From: Taudactylus pleione
Lineage: Eukaryota > Chordata > Amphibia > Anura > Myobatrachidae
NCBI GenBank assembly: GCA_031769625.1
Contig: JAUIMM010000601.1
Coordinates: forward strand, 992,001-1,056,000
DNA length: 64,000 nt
Direction of reading: 5' to 3'
The stretch's first letter is position 1. Each line of letters starts with the position of its first letter. The position numbers and the translations under genes are program-made. Positions 45,870-56,060 of this stretch are shown here, piece by piece. The notes beneath the pieces were generated by a model. That model searched no databases and was not told the DNA's origin. It was given only the letters and a program-made list of their open reading frames with translations.

Positions 45870-48570
45870 ACAAGTTGAGGACAAAAGAGGTGAAAGCCTT
45901 GGTTGATTCAAGTGCCACGGCAATTTTATTTATGAGTCTCTGCCTGTAACTTTAGGTATTCCAGTCACTCCTTTACCTTCTTCCTGGAAAAATGCCACCC
46001 CGTGGCTGCATTTACCAGAGACTGCGGCTATGTCTGACTAAATCAAAGTAAATCTGGCTAAAGGCTTTATCTGACCATCCTCCTCACCTGCTGGAGCCGG
46101 TTTATTTTTTGTTGAAAAGAGGGATGGAGAGCTCAGACCCTGCATTGACTACGGAGGTCTTAACTTAATCACTATCAAGAATCTATACCCTCTTCCGCTC
46201 ATCTCGGAAACGTTTTGACAAGGTTCGTGGGGCTCACGTTTTCACCAAATTGGACTTCCGTGATGCCAACAATTTAAGTCTCATCAAGGCTGGAGATGAG
46301 TGGAATACCACATTCTACGCTCGGGATGGCCATTTAGAATACATGGTCATGCCATTTGGATTATGTAATGCACCAGCAATATTTCAGTGGTACATTAACA
46401 AGATTTTCAGGGATGTCCTTTGCAAATTCGTTGTGTTCTATCTGGATGAAATTTAAATTTTTTCAAAGACCAGCAATTCCACTGACTTCACATCAGAGAG
46501 GTCCTTTCTCACATTTGAGTCCACCATCTGTATGGAAAGATCTCCAAATGTCTTTTTGAATGGTCCTCGGTGCCTTTCTTAGGACACATCATTTATGGGA
46601 ATTCTTTGCAAATGGATATGGATGAATTGTGTGCCATCCGGGACTGGCCCCAACCAAACTCATTAAAAGGTGCTCAATGATTCTTGGGGTTCTCCAACTA
46701 TTATAGTAGCTTGATTTCGAACTTCTCTGCGTTGGTTATCCCATCACGGCCCTCTTCAGAAAAGGAACCAATCTTTCTTGCTGGCCACCAGCTGCAGAAG
46801 AAGCCTTCCTATATTTGAAAACATCTATTTCCACTGCTCCAATACTTTGCCAACCACAGCTGAAGAAACCCTGCATCCTAGAAGTAGATGCCTCTTCAGT
46901 GGGTGTAGGGGCTGTACTGTCTTAGACTGCAGAAGATGGAAAAATACATCCCTGCAGGTTCTTTTCTCTGAAATTTTCACCGGCTGATAAAAACTATGGT
47001 GACCTGGAACTGTTGGCTATACGGTTGGCACTGGAGGAGTAGAGGCACCTTTTAGCGAGCACAAGGTCTCCCATTACTATCATCACAGATCATAAGAATC
47101 TGGTCTACCTTTAATTGGCCCATCGATTAAACACCAGACAAGCTTGTTGGTCCTCTTCTTTTCTAGATTCACCTTCAAACTTCAGTTCTGCCCTGGTGCC
47201 TTTAAAAAAAAATCAGATGCTCTTTCTTGATCTTTTCTATTGCCACAAGAAGAAGATGACCAACCTCAAATTCATCCAATATTGAATCCTCTTGTCATCA
47301 CATCCACCAAACTCCTGTCTCCCCCACCAGGTAGAATCTTTGTAGCACCAATGCTGTGGAAAAATTTGCTGACATGGGCCCATGCTTCTCTTTTTGCTGG
47401 TCATTTGGGCATTCTTAAAACTTTCAAGTTCCTACAATGCTCCTACTGGTGGCCTACCATGAAAAAAGATGTACAAGATTTCATTGTGTCCTGCACCAAG
47501 TGTGCACAACATAAGGTCTCCCAAAATAACATTGTTGGGCCATTACATCCTCTACCCATTCCTAATGCTCCTGGGACTCATCTATCCATGGATTATATCT
47601 CTAAATTACCACCATCCAAAGGACATAATACCATTTGGGTGATTATTGACTGATTTTCAAAGATGGATCACTTTATTCCCTCAGCACCACAGTTAGTCAA
47701 AATATTCATCAATGATGTCTTCAGGCTGCATGGTCTACCCAAGGAGATAGTATCTGATTGAGGGTTGCAATTTGTGGCTAAGTTCTGGAAGGCTCTTTGT
47801 GCTTCTTGTGGAGTCAAATTACAATTTTCATCTGCCTATCACCCCCAAACTAATGGCCAAACTGAGAGGTTGAATCAGGATATAGAGACCTTTATCAGAC
47901 TCTTCATATCCTTTTCACAAGATGACTGGCTCGATTTCTTTCCTTGGACAGAATTCTCCCATATCTTCAGATACCATTCTGCTTTGAATACCACTCTGTA
48001 TATGGTAGACATCAACAAGTGCCTGATTTCCAAGAGTTACCTCCTATGGAAGTTCCTGCTGTGACTGATTTTGTGAATTCTTTTTTGGATATATGGGAAA
48101 AAATTAATGGTTCTTTGAAAAGAGCTTCCAGAAGTTACAAAAAGTTTGCTGACCAGAAATGCCTTGCTGTTCCCCTTCTAAGTCTCAATGACAGGGTATG
48201 GTTATCATCTAAGAACATTCATTTACAGATTCCAAGCATAAAATTTGCATCATGTTTTGTTGGACCTTACTGTATTCTCAAAGTGGATAATCTTTTGGTT
48301 TATAAATTGGAGCTCCCATTTCAGTTGAAGGTTTCCAATACCTTCCATATTTCTTTGTTATGTCATCTGATTCTTAATCAATTTCAACATTATCCTCCCA
48401 AAACACCTCAAGTTCAGACTCAAAGGGGTATTGAGTTTGAGATTAAAAAAAATCACTGACTCCCGACATCAATCAAATTGGCTTCAATATCTTATTGATT
48501 GGAAAAGATATGGACTGGAAAAACATGCATGGATCAAGGCCTCAAACATCCAAGCTCCTCAACTCATTTG
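45870..48570 (+). pseudogene. Gypsy pol remnant (PR, RT, RNase H, IN, chromodomain)
   Basis: Protease: VKALVDSSATAI at about 45890 has DSS where DSG is usual. RT: FTKLDFRDANNLSLIKAGDE (about 46240), then MPFGLCNAPAIFQ and VVFYLDEI (about 46430), where the second catalytic Asp is Glu. RNase H: LEVDASSVGVGAVLS (about 46880) and DHKNLVYL (about 47090). Integrase: H-H-C-C finger (HASLFAGHLG ... CTKCAQH) at 47385-47510, the LSMDYISKLP core at about 47590, and FSSAYHPQTNGQTERLNQDI with the catalytic Glu at about 47825-47880. A GPYCILKV region (about 48265) and LQYLIDWKRYGLEKHAWI (about 48485) are the chromodomain-like tail. Stops interrupt every domain. Confidence 0.87.
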
Positions 48571-48612
48571 ATTGTTTCCTGATATACCTTGTGGGTGTCT
48601 AGAGTTTACCAT

Positions 48613-48627
48613 GAAAATGGGGGGTAC
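48613..48627 (+). other. Polypurine tract
   Basis: AAAATGGGGGGTAC lies directly before the TGTCA start of the 3' LTR, as expected for plus-strand priming. Confidence 0.65.
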
Positions 48628-49751
48628 TGTCAGGGTTCAGCTTAGGATTGTCCATTACTCACCCCAGCAGTGGCTTACCTTGACTTCTTGTGCAGTCAGA
48701 CATCAGGTGCGGCACCGTGTGATGTGCTTAGGATTTTGCCTTAGGTGTGGCTGTGACTTGGTTACTGAGGTTGCTGTCATGGGCACAGCCATGATAGTCT
48801 GCATCAACCAATGGTAGTGTGGTCTCAGTCAGCTGACACCATACTCCTATGAACTACTACCTTAGGGTATATAAGTAGGCTCTGGACACCATCGAGTACA
48901 ACTACTGAACCACTCTCTGGTGCATCTGGAGTTGCACGTTGTGTACTCAGTACACACTATGGAGTACAACCATTGAAACACTCTCCGGTGTGCCTGGATT
49001 CACACATTGTGTACTCAGTACACACTATTGAGTACTATTGCTGAACCACTCTCCGGTGCATCTGGATTCGCATGTTGTGTACTCAGTACACACCATTGAG
49101 TACAATTGCTAAACCGCTCTCCGTTGTGTCTGGATTTGCATGCTGTGTACTTACTACACACTATTGAGCGCAATTGCTAAGCTACTCTCCGGTGCATCTG
49201 GATTCGCACACCATGTACTCAGTACATCTCCATTCTAATCATATCTCTGAGTCCACCTCCTGTACCAATGATGCTCCAGTATCTTCACTCTGTGCAGCCA
49301 GTGCTTTCCCAGTCAGCTCAATCACCACCCTCCTCCAGTGCCAGCAGAGCATCCTACTCCTCTGTGGATCTATCCTCTAGTCTCCCATTGTACCACTTCA
49401 GGAAACAATTCCCTTTGTGCCTACTCTGTACCTGTGGGTATAGAAACTGTACTTCCATTTGTCCATAGCCGTATACCTTTCTCATTTCCCACTCGCCTCG
49501 GATACCTGACAAAAGGACCGCAACCTGCTTATTGGGAGCAGCTGAAACCCATATCATGCTTGGAGGGGTCACTGGTGAACACCTCTGGCAGGTTAGACTC
49601 TGCACCCTTGGTCGGTCTAGTCAAAGTCCAATACTTGTGGATGAGGAGAATGTACAGTACATCCAAGCCCGTCACCTCCAATTTCTCCCTCAACCCAGGA
49701 CCACAGCTTTCAGCCCCTAAGTAGGGGATTCTTCTGGATTCTGGAATGACA
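48628..49751 (+). repeat. 3' LTR of the Gypsy element
   Basis: Starts TGTCAGGGTTCAG and ends TGGAATGACA. It has TATATAA at 48868-48874 and an internal minisatellite. Divergence from the 5' copy is clear by eye (substitutions, small indels and repeat-number change), pointing to an old insertion. Confidence 0.85.
48898..49225. repeat. 62-bp minisatellite in the 3' LTR, about 5 units
   Basis: Units contain CTCTCCGGTGCATCTGGATT and TGTGTACTCAGTACACA followed by TGAGTACAA. The GTACTCAGTACA core is itself a near palindrome. The 5' LTR has about two units. Confidence 0.88.
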
Positions 49752-49756
49752 AAGAC

Positions 49757-50024
49757 CACACAGAATTGTCTTTACCATACCAGTGAATAAGTAATTTTTT
49801 CAAATAAATGTGTTGGGTGACTACAGCTAGATGAAAAACATAAGTTACATGCATTTCCACCAGGAGTTCTTATCCATTGAGGAGTATTTGTGGAAGCTAA
49901 TATCATCTGTTGCAGTTGACATTCCAGTATTTGTAAGAAGTCATTTTAAGTAACAATATTTAAGCTGTTAGAAGTGGTATCAAACAGTCCAAAGAGTCTA
50001 TAAACTATACAATGAATGGGCCTT
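49757..50024. other. Non-coding DNA between insertions
   Basis: Nothing recognised. Confidence 0.5.
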
Positions 50025-50578
50025 GGGCCTGATTCAGAGCCGCTCACTCTGACAGAGTGCTCTCTCTGAATCAGGGCCGGGCCTTTTTTTTTTGGAGCGG
50101 CCTCTTGGCCGATCGCATAGCTGTGGGTACCCACCCACAGCTATTGCGAGTGGCCAGGATGATGGTCCCAATGGTCAAGACCATTGCAACAATCAGGCTT
50201 GCGACAAGACCCTTTTGGTAGGGTCTCACCCATTGCAAGCCCCAGAGAGCTTTTGGCTCAAACAGAGATGGAAGCTCTCCACTGACATCACTTGTGATGT
50301 CAGTGGGGCCGCCACCAAACTGCAGGCATTCTCATGGGAATGCCTCCATTTGGGCAGCCTCCCCCCTGGCCCGCCCACAAAATGGGGCGAGCTGTCATTC
50401 AACCTCGACAGCTCACCCCCTTTTGTGTGAGACCTGGAGCGACGGAGTGCCCGTCGCTAGCTGGGACTCGCGCATGCGCACGATGGAGATGGCGATGTGC
50501 ACAATGGAGATGCGCTGTGGGCCATCATCGACCTAATTGCGAGCGCTCAGCGCTTGCAACCGGGTCTGAATCAGGCCC
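50025..50578 (-). mobile_element. Multi-hairpin MITE (GGGCCTGATTCAGA ends, 3-bp duplication)
   Basis: The ends GGGCCTGATTCAGA and TCTGAATCAGGCCC are exact inverted copies. CTT flanks both sides (50022-50024 and 50579-50581). The 3-bp duplication suggests a PIF/Harbinger-like mechanism. The interior is a series of palindromes, including AGCTGTGGGTACCCACCCACAGCT-type and CACTGACATCACTTGTGATG hairpins. It is related, in opposite orientation, to 58091-58612 and to the fragment at 32595-32686. No coding was seen. Confidence 0.83.
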
Positions 50579-50581
50579 CTT

Positions 50582-51833
50582 GTTTGTTGGGTACCTTTAA
50601 TGTTAGGGTTTACCATTAGGAGTAAAACTGACACTATAAGATAATTTATAAGGAGAAGTTGAAGGCTGGAAACCAAGTTTCCACAGATCTTTTCCTGGAA
50701 TTGAGAAGTTCTTAAAGAAAACTGAAACAGAGAAAATAGTTTAAAAATAATCTAGATAAACATTATTGCTTCTCTTCTTGCTCCATCCATCCTGCCCATT
50801 GGTTTGTTCTGCCTCCCCTGCCAGGATGTCATAATAATGGTTTTGCCTAATGATATAATATTTGAAAGTGCTTGTGTTCCCAATACCTCAAAAAAAATGT
50901 AGACCACTGCAAAAAACATCACATAGTTGTTCAAAAACCACATTTCAAAATAAAAAGTGCTTTCATTTATGGAAAAAACATATCAATGCAGATTTGTGAA
51001 AACCTTTGGGTGAAGTCAATTCATACCAGATTCAAGATCAAAAGAGCACTAATCTACTATTTCATATAGTAGCCATATCCCACGATTCATTTTTACACCA
51101 CTGATTATATGCTCCAAGAGAAACTGAAGGCCATGGCATAACATAATACAAATTTAAATAAGACTTAATGAAATAAAAACATAAAAGCATATAAGGTAAT
51201 GCCCACCCATTTATTAATAAAAACAATTGTGATTTTTGAAGAATCAGTCCTGGTTTGTAAATGTTATCAAAATATAGGATGGTGTAGGTCCAGAAAAAAA
51301 TCCCTAATGCATTTCTTCTGTCACCTCTAAACCAGCCCTCCTCAAGGAAATTGCATAATCTATGGCAAATTAATCATGACCAGCATTTAAAGGTACAGTA
51401 TATCAATTAACTTCCTCATTCATTTGTGTGTATATTTCTTGTTCGAAGATGAAGAGCCAAAATAAATCTACAGGTAATGGAAAGGGCCATGCCTTCAGAT
51501 CTTATCACATGCCGACTAGATCACACACATGATTCTTATATGCCCTGCTATCCTCCTCACATATCCATCACACCACCCCCCCATATGGTCTCACACCTCC
51601 CCAACTTACCATTAAAGTTGCACAAGCACACACTGCACTTCCACCATCACCCTGTATTGTGCGGAGAAGGTCACATTACACAGAAATAAACTGGTTAATA
51701 CCAAAACAGAGAATATGTCAGTGTGGGAACAGCTGTCTGGGGACCAATGGGATTGGAACCCACTAATAAAAATTCAAGGAGCTTCAGTTTGGCCACCATT
51801 AGTCTGAAATGTTCACTCACTGATCATTTTTCA
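50582..51833. other. AT-rich non-coding DNA
   Basis: No feature was recognised. Open frames at 50872, 51477 and 51723 carry no motif. Confidence 0.5.
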
Positions 51834-52366
51834 GGAGGTATATTACTAAAGATTGATTTTGGATTCTGTTCGAATTACCATGCAATTGTTCGATCTCAAT
51901 TGGATTTTGATATTGGAACTTTACTAAAGCCAAAATTGAATGCCAAATTGAACAGAAAACGGAATTTTACTCAAAATCGAATATAGGCAAACCATCAATG
52001 TTTTTCCATAGTCAAGTATATAATCCCTTCTTTTACTAACATTCGATTTGCAAATCAAACATAAACCAAACTTAACATTGAACTTCAAATCCACAAATGA
52101 ATATAATAATGAGAGACAGTCGATTTGAGCTTCAAAACACCATTCTATTGACGGGAAATTGATTGTGATGCCTATAAAAGTTCCTAAAAGCTTGTGGGGC
52201 AATCTGTCTGTATGAATAATGGCTGCTCAAGGCTATTCTATGTTGTGCACCTACCTGCAGTAACAGGGGTGTAACTAGTTCTTTGGGGCTCCATAGCAAA
52301 GGTGTACACAGGCTCCCTTCCATGGTGGGGTTCAGCCGATATAGCCAGGCAGACAAATAAAATAAT

Positions 52367-52370
<4 letters not shown>

Positions 52371-52400
<30 letters not shown>
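52371..52400. repeat. (TA)n microsatellite
   Basis: A pure TA run ending about 15 bp before a GCGGCACTC module edge. Confidence 0.93.
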
Positions 52401-52403
<3 letters not shown>

Positions 52404-52406
<3 letters not shown>

Positions 52407-53032
52407 TAAAAATCCACAGGCGGCACTCTGTCTCAATGACTACAATAGAGGAAATGTGAAAATATCACTGGCATTTTGGAGCTTTCATTGCCCCTTCATC
52501 AAGGTAATACTTTAGACAAACAAATAACAGTTGTTATGTACTCACATATCACCTTGTGAGATCTGTGCTGTACAGTGTCCAGGGCCAGGTCGCCTGCTGA
52601 TTACATCACCTCACACATCCCTCACACTGGTGCAAAAACCTTTACATTTTTTTGATAATTATTTGGGTGATGTATTGTGTATGTATCTGTCATGTAATTC
52701 TATGATAATCAGATCTGGTGCTGTATGTTGCCAGGGTGATGGAGATGCAGGCTGGGGGCGGCTCCACTGTCCTAGGACTAATGCGGCCAATGGCATGCGC
52801 CAGTGTGAAGGATGTTTGAGGTGATGTCATCAGCAGGCGAACCTGCCCCGGAAACTGTACAGCACGGACCTCACATGGTGACATGTGAGTACATAAGAAC
52901 TGTTATTTGTTAATCTAATGTTTTACCTTGATGAAGGGGCAATAAAAGCTCCGAAACATCTGCGATTTTTTTCACATTTCCTGTGTTGTAGTCATTGAGA
53001 CAGTGTGCCGCCTGTGTGGATTTTTGTATTTT
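52404..53032. mobile_element. Foldback with about 235-bp arms and GCGGCACTC ends
   Basis: The arms 52404-52640 and 52798-53032 pair: AAATCCACAGGCGGCACTCT against its near complement at the right end, GACTACAATAGAGGAAATGTG, TTGCCCCTTCATCAAGGTAA against TTACCTTGATGAAGGGGCAA, and TCGCCTGCTGATTACATCAC against its near complement. Each arm holds the CTTGATGAAGGGGC...GCTCCGAAAC string (right arm, 52927-52957). The 160-bp spacer is GC-richer. It is flanked by (TA)n on the left and near the right. Confidence 0.87.
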
Positions 53033-53105
53033 GTGTCAACAGCTGTTGGTCTTAAATGGAGGGCACCTACATAAATTGATGGGAGTGCCACCCTTGTGGA
53101 TTGTA

Positions 53106-53140
53106 ACTATATATATGTATATATATATATATATATATAT

Positions 53141-53194
<54 letters not shown>
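53106..53194. repeat. (TA)n followed by (GA)n microsatellite
   Basis: TA repeats to about 53141, then GA repeats to 53194. Preceded by GGGAGTGCCACCC at about 53080. Confidence 0.95.
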
Positions 53195-53196
<2 letters not shown>

Positions 53197-53214
53197 CACA
53201 TAATGTCCACACTC

Positions 53215-53421
53215 ACATCTTGTAAAGTTCAATGCTGGGGTAGCTGACCCTAAGCAAAGTAAAAACCTTGCCAAAAGACAATCGTTTCGGTCAAAAGCAT
53301 CTTGACAAAGGTCCTTGGACTGGACTGAAATGTCGATGGCTGTACGTTTAAGATGACTTAAATAAAATTTAATATTTTATGAACATTCCTTGAAGTCTGG
53401 TGAGTGCACCCTCATTTTTTG

Positions 53422-53425
<4 letters not shown>
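53215..53425 (+). repeat. GAGTGC-ended module
   Basis: CATCTTGACAAAGGTCC, then GGACTGGACTGAAATGTCGA (AGGTCC can pair with GGACT), an AAATAAAATTT stretch and GGTGAGTGCACCCTC, ending at the (TA)n run. This has the same order as the PLE tail at 36115-36215. Confidence 0.5.

Positions 53426-53461
<36 letters not shown>
53426..53461. repeat. (TA)n microsatellite
   Basis: Pure TA run between GAGTGC (left) and GCGGCACTC (right) module ends. Confidence 0.95.
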
Positions 53462-53462
<1 letters not shown>

Positions 53463-53465
<3 letters not shown>

Positions 53466-53612
53466 GAGATGCGGCACTCAGAGCTTTGAAGAAAACACTC
53501 AAATGACTCAGCAGTGTGAGGATGAAAATGTTGTATTGACATTGAAATGTTGACACTGCTGGGAGTCATTTGAGTGTTTTCTTCAAAGCCCTTAGTGCTG
53601 CATATCTCTGTG
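53463..53612. repeat. Short foldback with GCGGCACTC end
   Basis: CAGAGAGATGCGGCACTCAG and AGAAAACACTCAAATGACTC on the left pair with complements at 53569-53612 on the right. The loop is about 45 bp. Confidence 0.83.
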
Positions 53613-53695
53613 TATTTACTTATGGCAATGCTTTAATTGTGATGAGGGCAATGGGGTGAAGTAATTACATCCTAAAAGTAAGTGCTGGACTTTGA

Positions 53696-53697
<2 letters not shown>

Positions 53698-53741
<44 letters not shown>
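53698..53741. repeat. (TA)n microsatellite
   Basis: Pure TA run, preceded by AAGTGCTGGACTTTGAATG. Confidence 0.95.
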
Positions 53742-53743
<2 letters not shown>

Positions 53744-54412
53744 AATACATATATATGTGTGTGTTTAAGATGAGCATATTATATTCATGTAAAATTAAAA
53801 ATCACTTTCACTTTTCTAGAGTGTGCACAAGTGTTTCCAATCCCCCCTGTTATTTAGTGTGCATGTGATACATTTGGCCCAATTAGAAGTAATGAGAAAG
53901 TTGAGTTCAATTTTTTATTCTAATTTGCATTCGATTTTAATGGGAGATTGAGGTTTAACTTTGGAAGGGTGTTCATAAACAGAATAAAAAATCCCTTCTT
54001 AAAATCAACGAAAATTGAATTCAATTTGAAATTGAATATTGTAAATGAGGGATTTGGTAAGGGAATTTGCAGTTCGATTTTAATTCGATTTCAGTCAATA
54101 TTATTGATTCATAAAATCTAATACCAAATTGAACTTTAGTAAATTTACCTCCAGAAGGTGAAAAGTATTTATCTCTGTTCCAAACTTAGCCCAAACATTC
54201 CAGGATCTGGCCAAGCAGCAACTGAAGTTAACACACAAGCTGAAATAGGTATTTAAATCTCCAATAAGGTAAAAGAGAGCAGCTCAGGGTTGGGAAACTG
54301 TCTAAAGGGTAATGGTACCCTATCAATAGCAGGATGCCTGCAATTAACTCTAGGATGCTACATTTACTCTCACTAATACTGGGGAGAAAGGGGCACTTTT
54401 TATCTCCTTCAC

Positions 54413-54741
54413 ATAATGACATGACAACTGCATAAATTCTAAAAAAGATATCACAGCCAAATGTATTACTATTGAATTAGAATTAAGCCTTGGAGGTGAA
54501 AAAAACAGTGCTCCCTCAGTCCACAGCCCATAATATGATTTATTTACCAAAATGGTGCCCCATGCAGATACAATCCTGGGTAGCACAACTTCCCCTTAAA
54601 TAGCCCAGTGCTGGTCCCTCCGAAGGATGGAGATCTGGTCCTCCCATAAAGTAGTGACTGACTCGGCTCTCTCAAAGGGGGAATGTGTGCCAAGCTCTGC
54701 TGTGATAAATTGAGCCACCAAGGAGCACTAGTTTCCACCAA
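54413..54741 (-). repeat. Split repeat copy B2 (X)
   Basis: Shares with 55115-55463 GCCAAATGTATTA, TCCACAGCCCATA, ATTTATTTACCAAAA, CCTGGGTAG, TTCCCCTTAAATAG and TTTCCACCA. Confidence 0.85.
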
Positions 54742-54839
54742 GCTGCACCTCACCTGTTGGAAGAAACACATAGAAAACACATTCCAACAACAAAATATTG
54801 GTACAAACCAATTCACAAATAAATCAGGTGGGTGGGTGG

Positions 54840-55063
54840 GATCACAAACTGGAAAGAGGAAATTAACCCCTCCTCCAGCCTGTATATAGTACTGCTAGAC
54901 CCTGCCTAAACGGAGCAGCTAATAGGCTAGCAATCTTGATTGACAATGTCAAACAACCAATTATAACTTATCATCACCAAACCATCTCTAACTAGTATTG
55001 TTTCAATAAAAAACTGTGTGCCTATATCCTCTCAAGCTTATGCAAGCATTCGAGTATTTTAAG
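54840..55063 (-). repeat. Split repeat copy A2 (Y)
   Basis: Shares with 56061-56287 GATCACAAACTGGAAAGAGG, AACCAATTATAACTTATCA, CTCTAACTAGTATTG and ATATCCTCTCAAGCTTATG. Confidence 0.88.
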
Positions 55064-55114
55064 TCACCCATAGTTTTATTGTTTTCACATCACTCTTAAG
55101 CTTAAACTAAATTA

Positions 55115-55463
55115 TAAGTAATGACACAACAACTGTATAAATTGGAAAAAAGAGGTCACGGCCAAATGTATTAATATCGAAAAAGAATTAGAATTAAGCC
55201 TGGTGGCAAAAAAAAACAGTGCTTCCTCTGTCCACAGCCCATATAAGAATTTATTTACCAAAAAGGGGTGGAGTTTCCTCTCCATGCGCAAACCATCCTG
55301 GGTAGTACCACTTCCCCTTAAATAGTCCAGTGCTGGACCCTCCGTAAGGATGGAGACCTGGTACTTTCATAAAGTAGTGACCAACTCAGGTCTCTCAAAG
55401 GGGAATTGCTGGCCAAGCTCTGCTGCAGTAAATTGAGCTGCCAAGGAGCACTGCTTTCCACCA
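55115..55463 (-). repeat. Split repeat copy B1 (X)
   Basis: Direct copy of 54413-54741 with substitutions and small indels. The hydrolase remnant reads into its right end. Confidence 0.85.
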
Positions 55464-55860
55464 TACAAACCTGGACTTAAGACCACGTAACACCACCAAG
55501 ACCCTAAAACCCCTCTAGATCTATGCCAAACAAGACTGTGACAAGGCTGTGCAAATATCTCCAAACCTTCTTCTGTGAGGTGAACCCCATCTGGCCTATT
55601 CAAATGTTCATCCTCATAACGAAGACTAGGGTCCCTTATAACACACCCATTTAAACCAACTACAAACTTGGACACTGCAGCTTTCAACTTTCTCCTAACC
55701 CTACCTATAGCTGCACCATTCTGAGTACCATGCCAAAACCTCTGTGGGATGACCTCTGACCAAAAATAGCTTAACCTGCAGGAAATGGTCTGCATTTATC
55801 CTCAATTCACGCTTAATGTAGATAATCAACTCCACTCCTTTACAAGTACCCAGATAAAAA
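55367..55860 (-). pseudogene. SGNH/GDSL-like hydrolase remnant, C-terminal part
   Basis: The frame 55795-55367 reads YFWSEVIPQRFWHGTQNGAA, then NGCVIRDPSLRYEDEHLNRP and DGVHLTEEGLEIFAQ. The DGVH block matches the Asp-x-x-His motif near the C-terminus of SGNH hydrolases, and the order WSEVIPRRxW...RxxN...PDGVHL is familiar from hydrolase domains in vertebrate YR retroelements. An upstream frame (about 55860-55800: LGTCKGVELIIYIKRELR) looks like the preceding region after one shift. The nucleophile Ser block is not seen, so the enzyme is incomplete. Confidence 0.6.
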
Positions 55861-56060
55861 AATATGAGCTGACAGCAGAAATGGGATGAAGAGGGGAGCG
55901 GGAGTAATGAAATGAACACAAAGAAAGAAAAAGAGGGGAAATATGAAGTAAATAAAGGAAAGGCAGGGAAACAAACAGTTTATACAAAGAAATTAGCAGA
56001 ATATAGAGGGACAGAAAGCAAAATTAATGACTATAGTGACATAGTGTAGTTAACAGCCCA

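Larger units (their letters stand above)
43810..49751 (+). mobile_element. Ty3/Gypsy chromodomain retrotransposon (Sushi-like), inactive
   Basis: Related LTRs at 43810-44835 and 48628-49751 start TGTCA; the 3' LTR ends TGACA. The 5-bp flanks AGGAC (43805-43809) and AAGAC (49752-49756) differ at one base and fit a target duplication. Between them are gag, protease, RT, RNase H, integrase and a chromodomain-like C-terminus in order on the plus strand, all with stops and shifts. Terminal chromodomain text and gag wording place it with vertebrate Sushi-type chromoviruses. No tRNA primer site was recognised after the 5' LTR, where sequence seems lost. Confidence 0.88.
51834..54152. mobile_element. 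Possible composite element with GGAGGTAWATT ends
   Basis: GGAGGTATATTACTAAAGAT at 51834 is nearly the complement of the end near 54130-54152 (TTTAGTAAATTTACCTCC). Both flanks have related AATTCAATTTGAAATTGAAT-like text (51880-52120 and 53900-54130). The middle (52230-53860) holds foldbacks and microsatellites that could be later insertions. The two ends may instead belong to separate copies. Confidence 0.35.

Noticed and set aside
47944..48459. 171-codon ORF as an independent gene
   Set aside because: It is the integrase C-terminal part of the Gypsy pol remnant in a shifted frame.
51834..54152. A firm single transposon from GGAGGTA to TACCTCC
   Set aside because: Ends match but no target duplication was found and the middle is dominated by other repeats, so it is listed only at low confidence.
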